A stretch of DNA of 64,000 bases, taken from positions 3,389,328 to 3,453,327 of the forward strand of contig VWZF01013053.1 of the NCBI GenBank assembly GCA_013396755.1, given 5' to 3'. Position numbers and translations under genes: made by a program. This stretch comes from Sclerurus mexicanus. Taxonomy: Eukaryota > Chordata > Aves > Passeriformes > Furnariidae. Below the pieces are notes generated by a model. The model did not search any database and was not told the DNA's origin. It saw only the letters and a program-made list of their open reading frames with translations. Shown piece after piece: positions 25,501-37,500 of this stretch (the first letter of the stretch is position 1; each line of letters begins with the position of its first letter).

Positions 25501-28500
25501 CCGACTCCGTTTGGCAACGGGAGCACAGAGGATGTTGGCTTCACACACAGCTTCTGCTCATCTCCAGGGGAACACTGCAGTCCAGATGGCACATCCTGTG
25601 GAGCCACTGCAGCGGACAGGCTTGGGGGGGTCTGTGTTTAGGAGCACCCACAGAGCAGGAGATAGCAACACTTCCTAAAAAACAGCTCCAAACCAGCCAC
25701 ATGGACATATGAGACAGAAAAGCCTCAATTTCTGGCTTCCAGGGGAAGAGAGACCCCTGGGCTGGGGAGGAGAGCTGTGCCTGCTGGGTGGCTTGCAAGT
25801 GTTTGCTCCATTCTGCAGAGGTGAGATGGGATTTGTGACCACAGAGCATTTTGGGAGCAATGCAGCCAACTACAACTAGCTCATGGCCCGAGCCACACTC
25901 CTACAACACCCTGCCTGACAGCACATGGGACGAGAACTCTGCTTGCTCCAAAAAGACTGAGCAACAGCATCTCCTGGGTTAAAAGTAAAAATACAACCGA
26001 CAGTTTCATCTGTTAGGTCGCAGTATAAAGTAAACTTGTATTTGATGACTCAGTTTTGGAGGGAGTATTAGAGGATCTCTACAGAGCCTGCAAAAAACAC
26101 CCAAGACAGAACACGCTACGCAAAGACAAGAGGAGAGAGATTTTACCCTGAATTTATACTGTGTGCTTCTTCTGAGATTCTTCACAGTACAGGCTTGCTC
26201 CTCTCCAGTGTACTTTGGGTGAAACACGCTATCCTAAAAAAATCCAAAACCAAACAAAGTCCTATAACTGAGGAGTCTGAGAAAGCGCTCCCTGTATTAC
26301 AGTCTGTAGCTACAACACATAATAGCAAAGGAGCTTCATAGCCGAGTGCTTTTGTATTATTATTACTACTTTTAAGCTGCAAGGCCGTAATAATTTTCTT
26401 CTAGAGGCATAGTGCAGCTGCTCTAAGTAATATAATTTTGCTGCAAAATAAGCACAAAAGCAATTGTGGCAGTTTAACCTGTTGCAGAACTGGAAGTGAC
26501 AGATGACAGAACACAGCCTCGGAACAGAGCGGTGAGAAGGACACGGCAGACTGACCTGCTTAAGGACAAGCTGCCCTGCCCCTCACAGGCTCCTGTGCAG
26601 CTTTGTAAGTAATCGTGGCTGACAGTCCAGTTTTAGCTAAGGATTCGTAATTAATTCTGCTGTGCAGCAGAACAGATCACACAGCTCCGTCCTGCCAAGT
26701 CCCCAGTACTCCTGGAAGGCCTTCCAAAGCAGCATTCCATGTTCTTCTCAGTGATCTTCAATTAATAAATGAACACTCAGTCTAAGATAGGCACTTCGTA
26801 GTAACACAGCACTTACATTATCCTCTTCCTGAATTTCCAAGGTGTAGGAAATCACTTCCTCTGGTGTACATCCTTCTACTTTATTCCACTGCAAAGAGAT
26901 CCACGTAACACCAGCTCGAACAAGCCTTGGTGCAGAAGGGGTCTGAGGAATATTACCTGCAGTGTAGCAAACCACCTCCTGGCTGTACCCACTGCTCAGA
27001 GACACAGAAGGAGAGAGAAGAATATTAAAACACACAAACAAACCAACCAAAACTAAAAACCCCTCCACTTCAATGTATTTAAAGAAATATTTCACGTTTT
27101 CAAGAAGTCTGGACAATATTCAAATTGCCCACGTGGAAAAGATGAACACCCAGTTAGGAAATGCCAGAACTAAGAATAGGAAAAAAATGCAGGATTATGT
27201 GTCCTCACAGTCATTTTTACAGATCTCATCACAATTATAGTGGAAAAAAAAACCTGACTGCCTAAAAATATTAACTTACTATTAACTGTGAAGTAAAGGA
27301 AATTCTAATTTAACATAGGGGAACTAAAACAGAGGAAGGAACACCCAAAGTATTCAACTTTTGGTACCCAACTTTTGGATGTTGAACTTGAGATGCTCAG
27401 AATACAACTACTATAAAATCAGAAGACAACTTCTATTTAAGCTACACCTTTGAAAGTGCGTTCTTCAGCAAATCTAGTCCCACTGTTTCAGACATCCCCC
27501 TCCAAAGAAAGCAGGGAAAATTAATCCAGTCCTGCCCACACAGGCTCAGCATCATGTAGGAGCTGCCTGGTGCAGGCACAGACACCTTCCAACCCTCTAG
27601 GCTGGTTCTATTCCCTCCTGACTTTCCCTGCCCAAACTTCTTTGCATTTTAAGCTGAGCATAAAGTTGCTCTTTTGCACAGCTCAGGCTGCAGCCAGAGA
27701 GAACACCCATGGCCAAGGGGATGCAGGCTCTCATTCTGTCAAATGCCAGCACTCCTGAAACGTAACAGGCAGGAGATGAGCAAGTGTGGAACAGTTCTCT
27801 TAAGTCTCCATGAAGAATATATTATGTACAATGGAAACTTGAGGACAAAGTTTAAAATGGACAGATTTTGGTGAAATTTTGAGAGGAGAACAAGCAACTC
27901 TCAAGTGAGGGTAATGTTCTTGCAATCTTCAAATCTCTGTTTTCAAAGTACAAACCTATTTTGTGCCCTAAAGTTATTCCATAAATTTAATACACAGAAA
28001 AATACATCTTTTTTCTGAGTTTTCTTTCTCAAAAATAACTTACTTTTGAAATACTTTTATAGTTAAATAATCCACCTATAACTAATAATCCTCCCAAACA
28101 AGACAAAACCATCTTAGATGGTAAGTTCACAAGCACTGCAACCAACGAAAACTACCTTATGACATGAAGTGTTAGATGACATTATCATGTCATAATTTTG
28201 AGTGCTGTCTATAAAACAAGCCATGTGCTGCTGGTGCTTATCTCACAGATTGGCACAGAGCAACTGACCATAAATACAGTTCTTAGTTCATTCCCTCCCT
28301 GACAGCCTGAGGATAAAAAAAACCAGGAGAGAACATCAAAAAAAAAAAAAGAAAGAGGGGGGGGGAAGTGTTGAAACACGCCCTGAGATGTTTTAAAAAC
28401 CTAGAATCTGGCAAAGAAAAGAGATGCCAGAACTGGAAACTTTGCACAAACCCAAGGCCCTTCCAGTTACACTGAGCAGCTCCAGCTCAAGCCCCCCTCT

Positions 28501-31500
28501 CTCTCCAGATCGAGTATTATTTCAACAGGGAGGGAAGTAATCTTGCAGCAGTTGGGAAAAGGACTCTGCACACGTGAATAGTTTCAGTGCCTCTCAGGGA
28601 AAACACAGAAAGATGAATAAAGCAGCTTTTTAAAGCTATATGTTGTTACTGAGAGGTTTGTGTTTTAGAAGAGAGAACAATGCAGGAATCTCCCTCCACA
28701 AAACACACTGTTACATACCACTAGTGTTTCTTCTTGTGTCCTTCTTACAATAACGATTGGATCCTGTTTAGCTAAGAAGGACAATAAAGGAGTACACAAG
28801 AGCACTGGATGTTTGGCTTCTTCACAGCTAAACTCTTCCTGGACCACCTTCCTTCCCTGAGCACAGGAGCACACACAGCCCTTGCAGCACAATGTCTCTC
28901 TGGGCACACTCTGGTCCTCAGCTGCACATTTTACCCCAGTGCTCCCTAGCAGCGCCCAGAGGACTGAACTAAGTCTGATTTCTCACCATCTTCATCTGAG
29001 TGCGTCTGTCAATGTGCAAGGAAAAGCAGAAGCTAAATCCCATCTTTCCATGCCCTTGGGTGTGCCCATCCTCTCCCAGTCCTTGCTCTCTCCCCCTTCT
29101 TTCCCACCCCATCAGCCAGCCCTGCCAGTCCTGAGGAAGAAGGAATGGACTGTACTGTTGAAAAGAGACAGAAGGGCTTTGCTTTAAACCAGAAAAATAA
29201 ATATATCAAGATGCCTTTCAAAATCTGTAACTCAACTTCCTCTCGCTTGTTTTTCTTGGTTCACAGAGGTCCCTAGTGGGAATTTTACATAACAGATGTA
29301 TTCTTTTTGTATTGGGAATAGACCACAAAACACCATTTAACACCTCAAAAGGAGCCTATCTTCTTAGGCTGACCTCATCATGCTGAAGGTACAGGGCAAT
29401 TCCCTGGGAGGTAAAGGATACCACCAGGGAAGGTGCAACTTACCTTAAAGGATTAATAATACAGCCAATGTGAGATATTTAACTTAAGACCACTAAGAGG
29501 AAAAAAAAAAATCCCACCCAGAAATTCTTCTTTAAACTGTTAATGATAGTTAAACTTGTCAGCTCTTGCTTTCTGCTCAAGCAATCGTGCACCTTGAGCG
29601 ACTCACCTAGTACCGACTTCGTTCTGGGCCGCTAATCGGAAGGTGTAACCCAAAGCTGGACAGAGCTTAGTCAGCTTGCAATGCTTCTGGCTCCCGAAGT
29701 AACACTCTCTGAACCCACTGTTCCTCTTTCCCTGGAAAGAGAGAAATCCGTAATCGGATCGCTGCGAAACACGACCACGTGGCGCTTCCTTCAAAAAGCT
29801 GCGGAATGCTATTAGATGCTTCCATAGGGGCACAGTGCAAAGGAAGCTGTGCAAGCACTGACAGCATTGCTACGCTCTGAAAATCCCAGGGATCAGAACC
29901 CTCCTCTTCCCAGATCCCCGCGGCTGTGAGATGCACCTACAGCTCCCGGCATTTTCCTTGAGACGCAACTTATCCTGCTCGTTAAGAAAAAAAAAAAGGC
30001 AGGCAAATTAAGGGTGAAATCATCTCTCAATCCACACAGTCACAGAGGCACAGAAAGGGTGCAGCCAATATTTCTTGCAAGCGCTAACCCTCTACACCTC
30101 CATCCCTCTCTGGTCCTTCAGGAATTCTCTATCCCACAAGAGGGCTCTCGCTCCCCGCAGTCCAGCCACGGGCAGACCCAGCGGGACCAGCCCGGGTACA
30201 GCCCCATGCTCTGCTTCTCCAGGGAAAATATCACAGAGGGATATTTAACGTGCCGGTTCTGCACCCATCCCACCGCTCGGACCACGCGGCACGTGATGAG
30301 CGAAGAGGATTTGTTGGGAAGTGTGCAGCTTTGTTAAGAAACTTGGAAGCCAGAAGGATGGTTTATGGGAGTCTCACATCAAGGTGACCTGGAGCAACGA
30401 TCCATCCTGACAAAGCCAGGATGGGGCAGCAGTCAGAGAGGGTATGGAGACACCTCTCCAGCTCCCAAATCCTTCCTCAGCTGCAAACCAGCACAGCTGA
30501 GGACAAGGACACTCAGAAGTTCTCCCCTTCACCCCCCAACATTTAAAACAAAACAAAAACCTTTTCAATCCACTGTACCAAAACAAAACAAAAACCTTTT
30601 CAATCCCAACTGTACACCCTGGGGTAAGAAGTAAACTGAGCTGTTTGCAGGACAGAGAGCCTAAAATAACAAGGAATAGCTGATCTCATCACGTGCCACA
30701 CATTGGAAATGGTCAATTTGAAACCTTTCTGGAGAAAGGGCAGGGATTGCTTAACTCTTCACAAATAATAACTACCAGAGCTGAAGCAGTTTAATTTCAA
30801 TACTTGAATGCAAAATCAATGGGCAATTACATCATGAAGGACCCCAACGCACCCCAGAGTAGAAGCCTGGCAAAGCACAGCCATGGGCTCAGATGGGTGC
30901 AGGAGACAGAATTACCTCTGAAAAGCTTTGCTGTGGCATTTACTATCTTTGGCACCTGTCTCTACAATTTTTAATTCTTATTTTATTATCTATACCGGTG
31001 TCCCTCACTGCAGCCAACAGCCCCACCTGCTGCTGCCTCCTTGGCCTTGCTCTGCCCTCCCACACCCCGTTTTCCCTCCATGCTCAGTACATCACTTCAC
31101 CACTAAAGATGTCAAAACCACTGGAGTGGGACATGTTTTCCACTGGTCCATTCTCCAGCCTCTACCAATTCCTACTTATTTTCCCTCAGACTGCAACACA
31201 GAAGGAAAAACTCGCAGAATGTTTGTATCTCCAAAACGTGTTTATCAAGCTAGAAACAATCACATAGATCTCCAGCATGGAATAACAACGTGGAGACGCT
31301 GAAGGGACATTTAGCACACTGGTAAACAGCCCCACCTTTTCCTTACACAGCACACTTATATGAGCCTGCACGTGTTCTAAACGCTGGTTTTATACACCAT
31401 CTCCTTCAACTTCACCCACCTGCTCCAGCTGTAACATTACTGTACAGATCAAGTAAATCAAGAGATGGAATTGGAAGAAATGGGAAAACCTCTTCAGATC

Positions 31501-34500
31501 TAAATTGCCTAGTTATAGATTTCTATGATAGAATTACTTTAGGACAATGATTTATGTAAAATCCAGACTACACAAAACCTTATTAGAAATTCTATGTTTC
31601 AGTAAAATATTCATTTATCAGTGCAGGACTACTAAAAATAGGTTGTTTTTTTTCTCCCTATGCAAACTGTCTTTTACAGGTTGAGTTGCATTAAATGAAT
31701 TGTTCTCCAACTCTTTAACGAGTCCACTACATATAAACAATTGAAAACATTTATTTTTGATTTCTGCTTAAGAATGCTTCTTTTATTTGCTATTTTCCTA
31801 TGCTTTTTCCAAGAGAACAAAGTGACCAAATGCTAAGCATGTGGTCAATAAAGCAAAGCTGGCTAAAAAGGAAAAGCACGGAAAATGTCACCTGTAGCAC
31901 AATGCCTGAACTGAGAGCAATGGGCCAAGGAAACCCTCATTTGTCAAAGTGGTGGGTTAAAACTCTGCCAAGATTGCCAAACATTTAAGTTATCCTCAAC
32001 TTTATAACAGTACAAACTCTGATATTGTATATATTTCTCTTCTAGAACTGGTATTGTACATTCCCCAGACTCACTCAGAGACCAACTGGTATTCAAATTA
32101 CTCAGACTGGCTGGTATTTTGGATTCTATTGGCACTAATTGGAGAGGCTGGCCGATATTTCTAATTATCCTGGCATTAATAGCCTGGAAATAGCCTCTCT
32201 TCTCCTTCTCTCCCAAGATTTATGAAAGCACTAATGCTGGCATAATTATAGACAGGAACAACTGGCAGGCTGGTACTGGCTGCCACCCAAGAGTCTTACA
32301 GCTTTCCCAGAATCCTTCTCCTATTTTTTGTACGCTCGGCATCCAAGTTTTTAATCCTTTAAATAATGTTTCGTAAGTTGCTTAAAATATGCTGTATCGT
32401 TTCCGCCAATATTTCTAATCCCCAGATTTCAGAGGGAGAGTGCTGTCCGACTTCTCCTCCAGCCCGAGTTCCCTGTTCCTCTCCGGGACAACCCACGCTG
32501 TGATGATGATCAGCACCCGTCTGAGGAGACAAGAACAATTCAGCTCCACAAATCCCTTACAATTCGCGCAATACTCCAACAGAGCACTTAAACACACCAT
32601 TTTTAAGAGTTTTGCCTCCTATTTCAGCTATATTTCAAGCTACACGCTCAACACAGGGTGTCAAGAGTGTCTCGTGGAGAGTGCATTTATGGATCAGGGG
32701 TTTTGGGAATTTAAATGGATTTTGTCGACTGCGTTCCCTGTATCACACGCAGTAAACAACCCCAAAAGGAGGCCGTGGCCACTGCAGGTACAGTGCTGCA
32801 GGAACGGAGCACAGAAGTCTGAAGTGAAGCTGCCAGCATCAGATCTGCAACCGGGAGGCAGGAGGGACATCTGTGGCCACGCCAGCATGAGCTGCTGTGT
32901 TTGGGTCATATTGGCAGCAACAAGGAACAGACTGATATTCAATCTGACACAGAGCTGCAAAGCAAACTGTCAGCAATTAGTGTAACACGCCCTAAGATCT
33001 CTGCAAAGCATTTATTGTGCAAGTAACCGAATTTTCTCCACATACAAACATTCAGAAGACAGCAAAGGACCTACGAAACATCCCTAATATAGACACAAAC
33101 CCCCATTTTACCCAAGGCTCTCCTCTTGTGTGTCTCACAGGAGTGGCACGGCCTCAGAAGAGACTCAGAGCACAGGTAAGTGAACAAGCTCTGTGTATCC
33201 AAATTCCAGTGCAGCATCACTGAGATACTTGTCTCAGATTATCAGCTGGCAAAAATCTCTGCTACCGCAAGAAATTTATAATTTTGTGGCAGAAAAATGA
33301 TCTCAATCTTCCTGTACATAAACTTCATTATTAACTATCCATCACCAAATCATTAAATAGGGTGGCATTGTGTCGGTCTCTCCTGAGCAGATTAAAATGA
33401 GCTGCTTACTGGATGAGAATTAAAGCTGCTTTGAGTCGTACACAAAACAGGGACACACACTGCGTGAGAGGGATGTCCTTGTCTCTGGCTCAGGATCATT
33501 CCTCCCCTTTCCCATAGAGAATGAATAGGATACTCTCGCTGTCCATATGTGCAAGAGAAACATTTACTTACTACCACTTAATCACAGAACCAGCATTTCA
33601 CATCTAATTAGAAACAAAGGCCTGATTCTCACAGCAGAGCCAGCAGCGCTTTCCAGTGCAGTTCCACTTTACTGATTTTGATGAACGCTGGCATCAGGAG
33701 AAAGCATCACCTCCTTTACAGTCATGTTTTCGGCTTGGTGTATTATTAATGCTATTTTTTTCTGATTAGCCTTTTGCTTACCCTGAATAATCAATCCTGG
33801 CACCAAGTCATCAATTGATTAGTTCACGTTTGTAAGTTCACAGTTGATAGCAAAAGAGCCAGAAGGTGAAGTTTTCCTTAATTAATAATTTTAACTTATT
33901 TTACTGCCAGATGACTATTGCCAATCCCAGCACCTGAGGTGCAGGCTTATTGATATGCCACTGGATTTTAAAATAACTGAGACGAGGGGCTGATCCAAAC
34001 TACTCTGAAGCCAATGGAATCTTTGCTAGTGTACATCCAATGTGACTCAATGTGCTGAACTAAGATTTTACTCCACTGTTAAGGAATGAAGAGAGAAATC
34101 CTTCACAGTTTTTCAGGAATTTAAGTCACACAATTACAGAATATGCTGAGTTGGAATGGGCCCATAAGGATCATCGAGTCCAACCCTTAGCCCTCCAGAG
34201 GACCATCCTCAAGAGTCACACCATGTGCCTGAGAGTATCAGTTTATTTGCAAGGTATTAAAACTGCAATTCAAAGAGCTAAATCAGTAATGGGAAAGTAT
34301 CTGTGTCTTCTAACATGTAACACCAGTCACATTACAAACCATTTAATCCAAATTGGAAGGGAAAAAGATAGAACGGCAGGAATAGTTTTGTCTATTGATG
34401 AAATTCCAGAGTCTACAGGTCAGGGAAAAAAAAAAATCTCAGAACTAAACTGAGGAGGCAGCTGGGCAACACTGGCACAGTAACATATTAAGCAGTATAA

Positions 34501-37500
34501 CCTTCTATAATTTCCCACCTCACCTAACCCTAGGGCTGTAAAACACAGCTCTTCTGCTGTCACTTTACAGCAACAATTCATTTTCTGCATATACAAGTGA
34601 TGCCACCCACGCTCCTGGCAGCATCTGACATGCTACCACCTGTGCCTCTGCCCTGTAAAAGCAGGGGGAACCAGGGTGAGACACTGCTGAGCATCCGACA
34701 CGCTCCAGGATCCAGAGATCCCAGACAGACAACCCGTGGCCCATCACGTGGGAGCACAGAGGGGCTGCCGGAGCCCCTCTCTTGGTGGGCGGCACAGCTG
34801 GAGCCGGGGGAACACACTGGTGTGACGGGGGCACAGCTGGAGGTGCCTGTCTGAGCGCCTCCACCACTCCCCACACCTCCTGTGCCCGATGCCAGTTTTG
34901 TTTCCACAGCGTGAGGCTGCAGCCTTTGCACAACAGCTTTGCAGGACCTGCACGTGGCGAGGGCTTTCCAGAGATCACTCACACACAATCCTTCCCTAGG
35001 AAGGGACCCAACTTCCCAGGCAGGCTGCCATTTTAGGGTGCTTTTGCAGCTTTATCATCAGATAGATTTCTTGTTCTGGGCTCTTGTAAAGCCCTCCCCG
35101 CTTTGCAGCCACGATTTAATTTCCTTCTGATGGCCGATTTTCCCGTGTTTATATTTTATCCTGTGCCCTGTAGCTAATGAATGCTGCTCTAGCTGAGATC
35201 TGGCAGCGTGTTTGCTGTTGCCTGGCAAGCGTTCTCTTCTGCTCTGATGTATTTATTTCTTGATTTCACCAGGACACAGTGTGGCACTGTGGAAAAGTCA
35301 GTGCTTTTGCTTTGGGGGAGTTTACACAACCAAGAGCGAGGGTACAGAGCACTGCAAGTGAATCTCTCTCTTGTACCTGGGAGTGTAATTCCAGTAGCTC
35401 AGTGCACTTCATGGCAGAGGCACAACTTGCCACAGCACCTGAGAAAGCGAGCGGGACATTGTGCCGAGCTCACCGCTGCCCGAGATGAGGTTCCTTTGGA
35501 CCAGTCCGCATCTTCATACTTTTTCTTTAATAAGCCTTGACAGCATGTTTTAATTTAGTGACTCAAAACTGCATTTCTGTCTCGTATCAGAGGAAAAACT
35601 AGTTTGTAGAAGCTACATCTGTGGCATTAACTGACTCAGAACCTGACCACTACATTCCAGCCAAGAGTCGTGTCAAATCATTGGAGGTGTACCAAATTAA
35701 TTTGTGCAGGGCCATTATTCTTTCATCTGTGCTGGCTAGTTATCCATTGCGAACTCAGATTTCAGGGCTGTTACAAAGAAAACAAGGTAATTAAAGGAGA
35801 CAGATTAAGGCAATCAGAATGCCTTAATTTTTCTCCACTGGTACCTGAGCTACCCTAAACCAAATTGCTTTTGCCCTGTGAAAAACAGGTATCATAACCA
35901 TTCTTTCTCTTCACTGCTCGGTGCTGTTATGTTCCCAAAGCTCCAAGTTACTGGAAGCCTTGGAAGAGATCACAACTGCACAGCCAAGGTGCCACATAAA
36001 GCGTAATGGGACCATCCCGGCCCATCTTTTTGGAGAAATCACTCTTTCATCTCTTTCCCCAGACCTCACACTTTGCTTTTTCCCTTCTTCACTGACGACC
36101 TTTCCCCTTCCATTATGCAGAGAGGGACAGCAAGTCACTCTGAAGTTATTGTTTTCAGTTCAGAGGGTTTCTCCTCATGCAGACCCCGCTTGCTGTGACA
36201 GTGCATACAATAAATGTTTGCTCAGTGAGTGGTTCCAAACACCCAACATGTAACAGAACAATCTGGGAATATGTTATTAGTGCAATGATGGAAAACTATT
36301 CATAACAGAATACTCCCTTCAGAATATTTTTAGACTACAAAAAACCTCAAGAGATGTTTCTCAGACTGCACAACCCTTTCATACACTTCATTTCCTGACT
36401 CATGACTTTTTTTTTTCTTACTGTGTTGCCCAAGCCCTCTCTGTCACCCATTATGTGTTTTTTCCTTCGAAGATGATACTCCCTGACTCATGCTTTCTGC
36501 AGAAACATGGCTTGCACAAAAAAAAGGAGGCAGAAAGGAATTCGGGGACAGAGGGAGGACTCACAAGAACCCAACTCCAAAAAATCATGCACATCGTGTT
36601 GTCGGGGCGCTCTCCCCAACAGTCCATTGATCATTAACCATGTAAGATATAAGAGAAATTAATCCCTTTTGTGTTTGGAAGGGGACTAATTGTTATTATG
36701 TAAAGGACACTTATTTCGACCCTGAGTACATTTTCTGCAAAAATGTCTGCAAGATCATGGCTCTTCTCCTCTGAGGCAGGAACAGTGTTTGTTCTGCACT
36801 CAGACAGCAACCAGAAGAAAGAGACCATGAACAGAACTCTAAGATACATCACAAGTAATTAAATAATACACAATGCTAATTAACAAATAAAATACACCAA
36901 ATGAGTGATAAAAGTTAGATTTCAAGAGTACAGAACATTGTCTCTGCATAAAATACACTGAATGGTAAGTTTTCCCCCTGCTGCCCCTTTCACCTTTCCA
37001 ACTCTTTATCTAATGCCATCAGGATTTCATTTTCTTCTTTCTACTTTCTCCTGTATCGAATGATTTTTCTTTACTCAGCAAATCCTTGTAAAGTCTGAGT
37101 ACCACTTATCTGTGTATTTACTTCGACTAGTTCCTACTTACCTCATCCCACTCCAGAAGGTAGCTGGTGATTTTTGAACCATTATCAATGGGTGCCTATG
37201 AACAAAAATAAACAAAAGGTGACTTGGGGAATAAGAGAAAACTACTTCACCATCCCCCCTCGGGGCAAATGACTACAGTTTCAAGTGAAACCAAAGCTCT
37301 GCACATGGCTTGGCAACTCTTAACAAATACCGGGAAGAAACTGGACGTAATGAAACACATACATTTTAAAAGTCAAGTCAGCGCACAGGAAGGGATTCGT
37401 CAGAGTACAGCAAGTTCAAGTCCCTGACTGAAAAATGACTGTCTCAGCTTTCAATTCTTTTCAGTATTTATGCTCGCTGTCAGTAAACTCTGTTTCTCCC

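Larger units (their letters stand above)
29732..37141 (-). other. FNDC3B intron between exons 5 and 6 (7.4 kb)
   Basis: The largest intron with both ends in the window. It contains a tandem duplication (30545-30616), a cluster of CTGGTATT-like motifs (32048-32280), a CR1 tail (34132-34236) and an ATTA-rich stretch with a palindromic homeodomain-type site (33690-34010). A 181-codon plus-strand open frame at 32440-32985 matches nothing recognised. Confidence 0.8.

Noticed and set aside
32440..32985. 181-codon open frame on the plus strand
   Set aside because: No recognisable domain or family, within an intron, and about the length expected by chance for the longest frame in a window this size.
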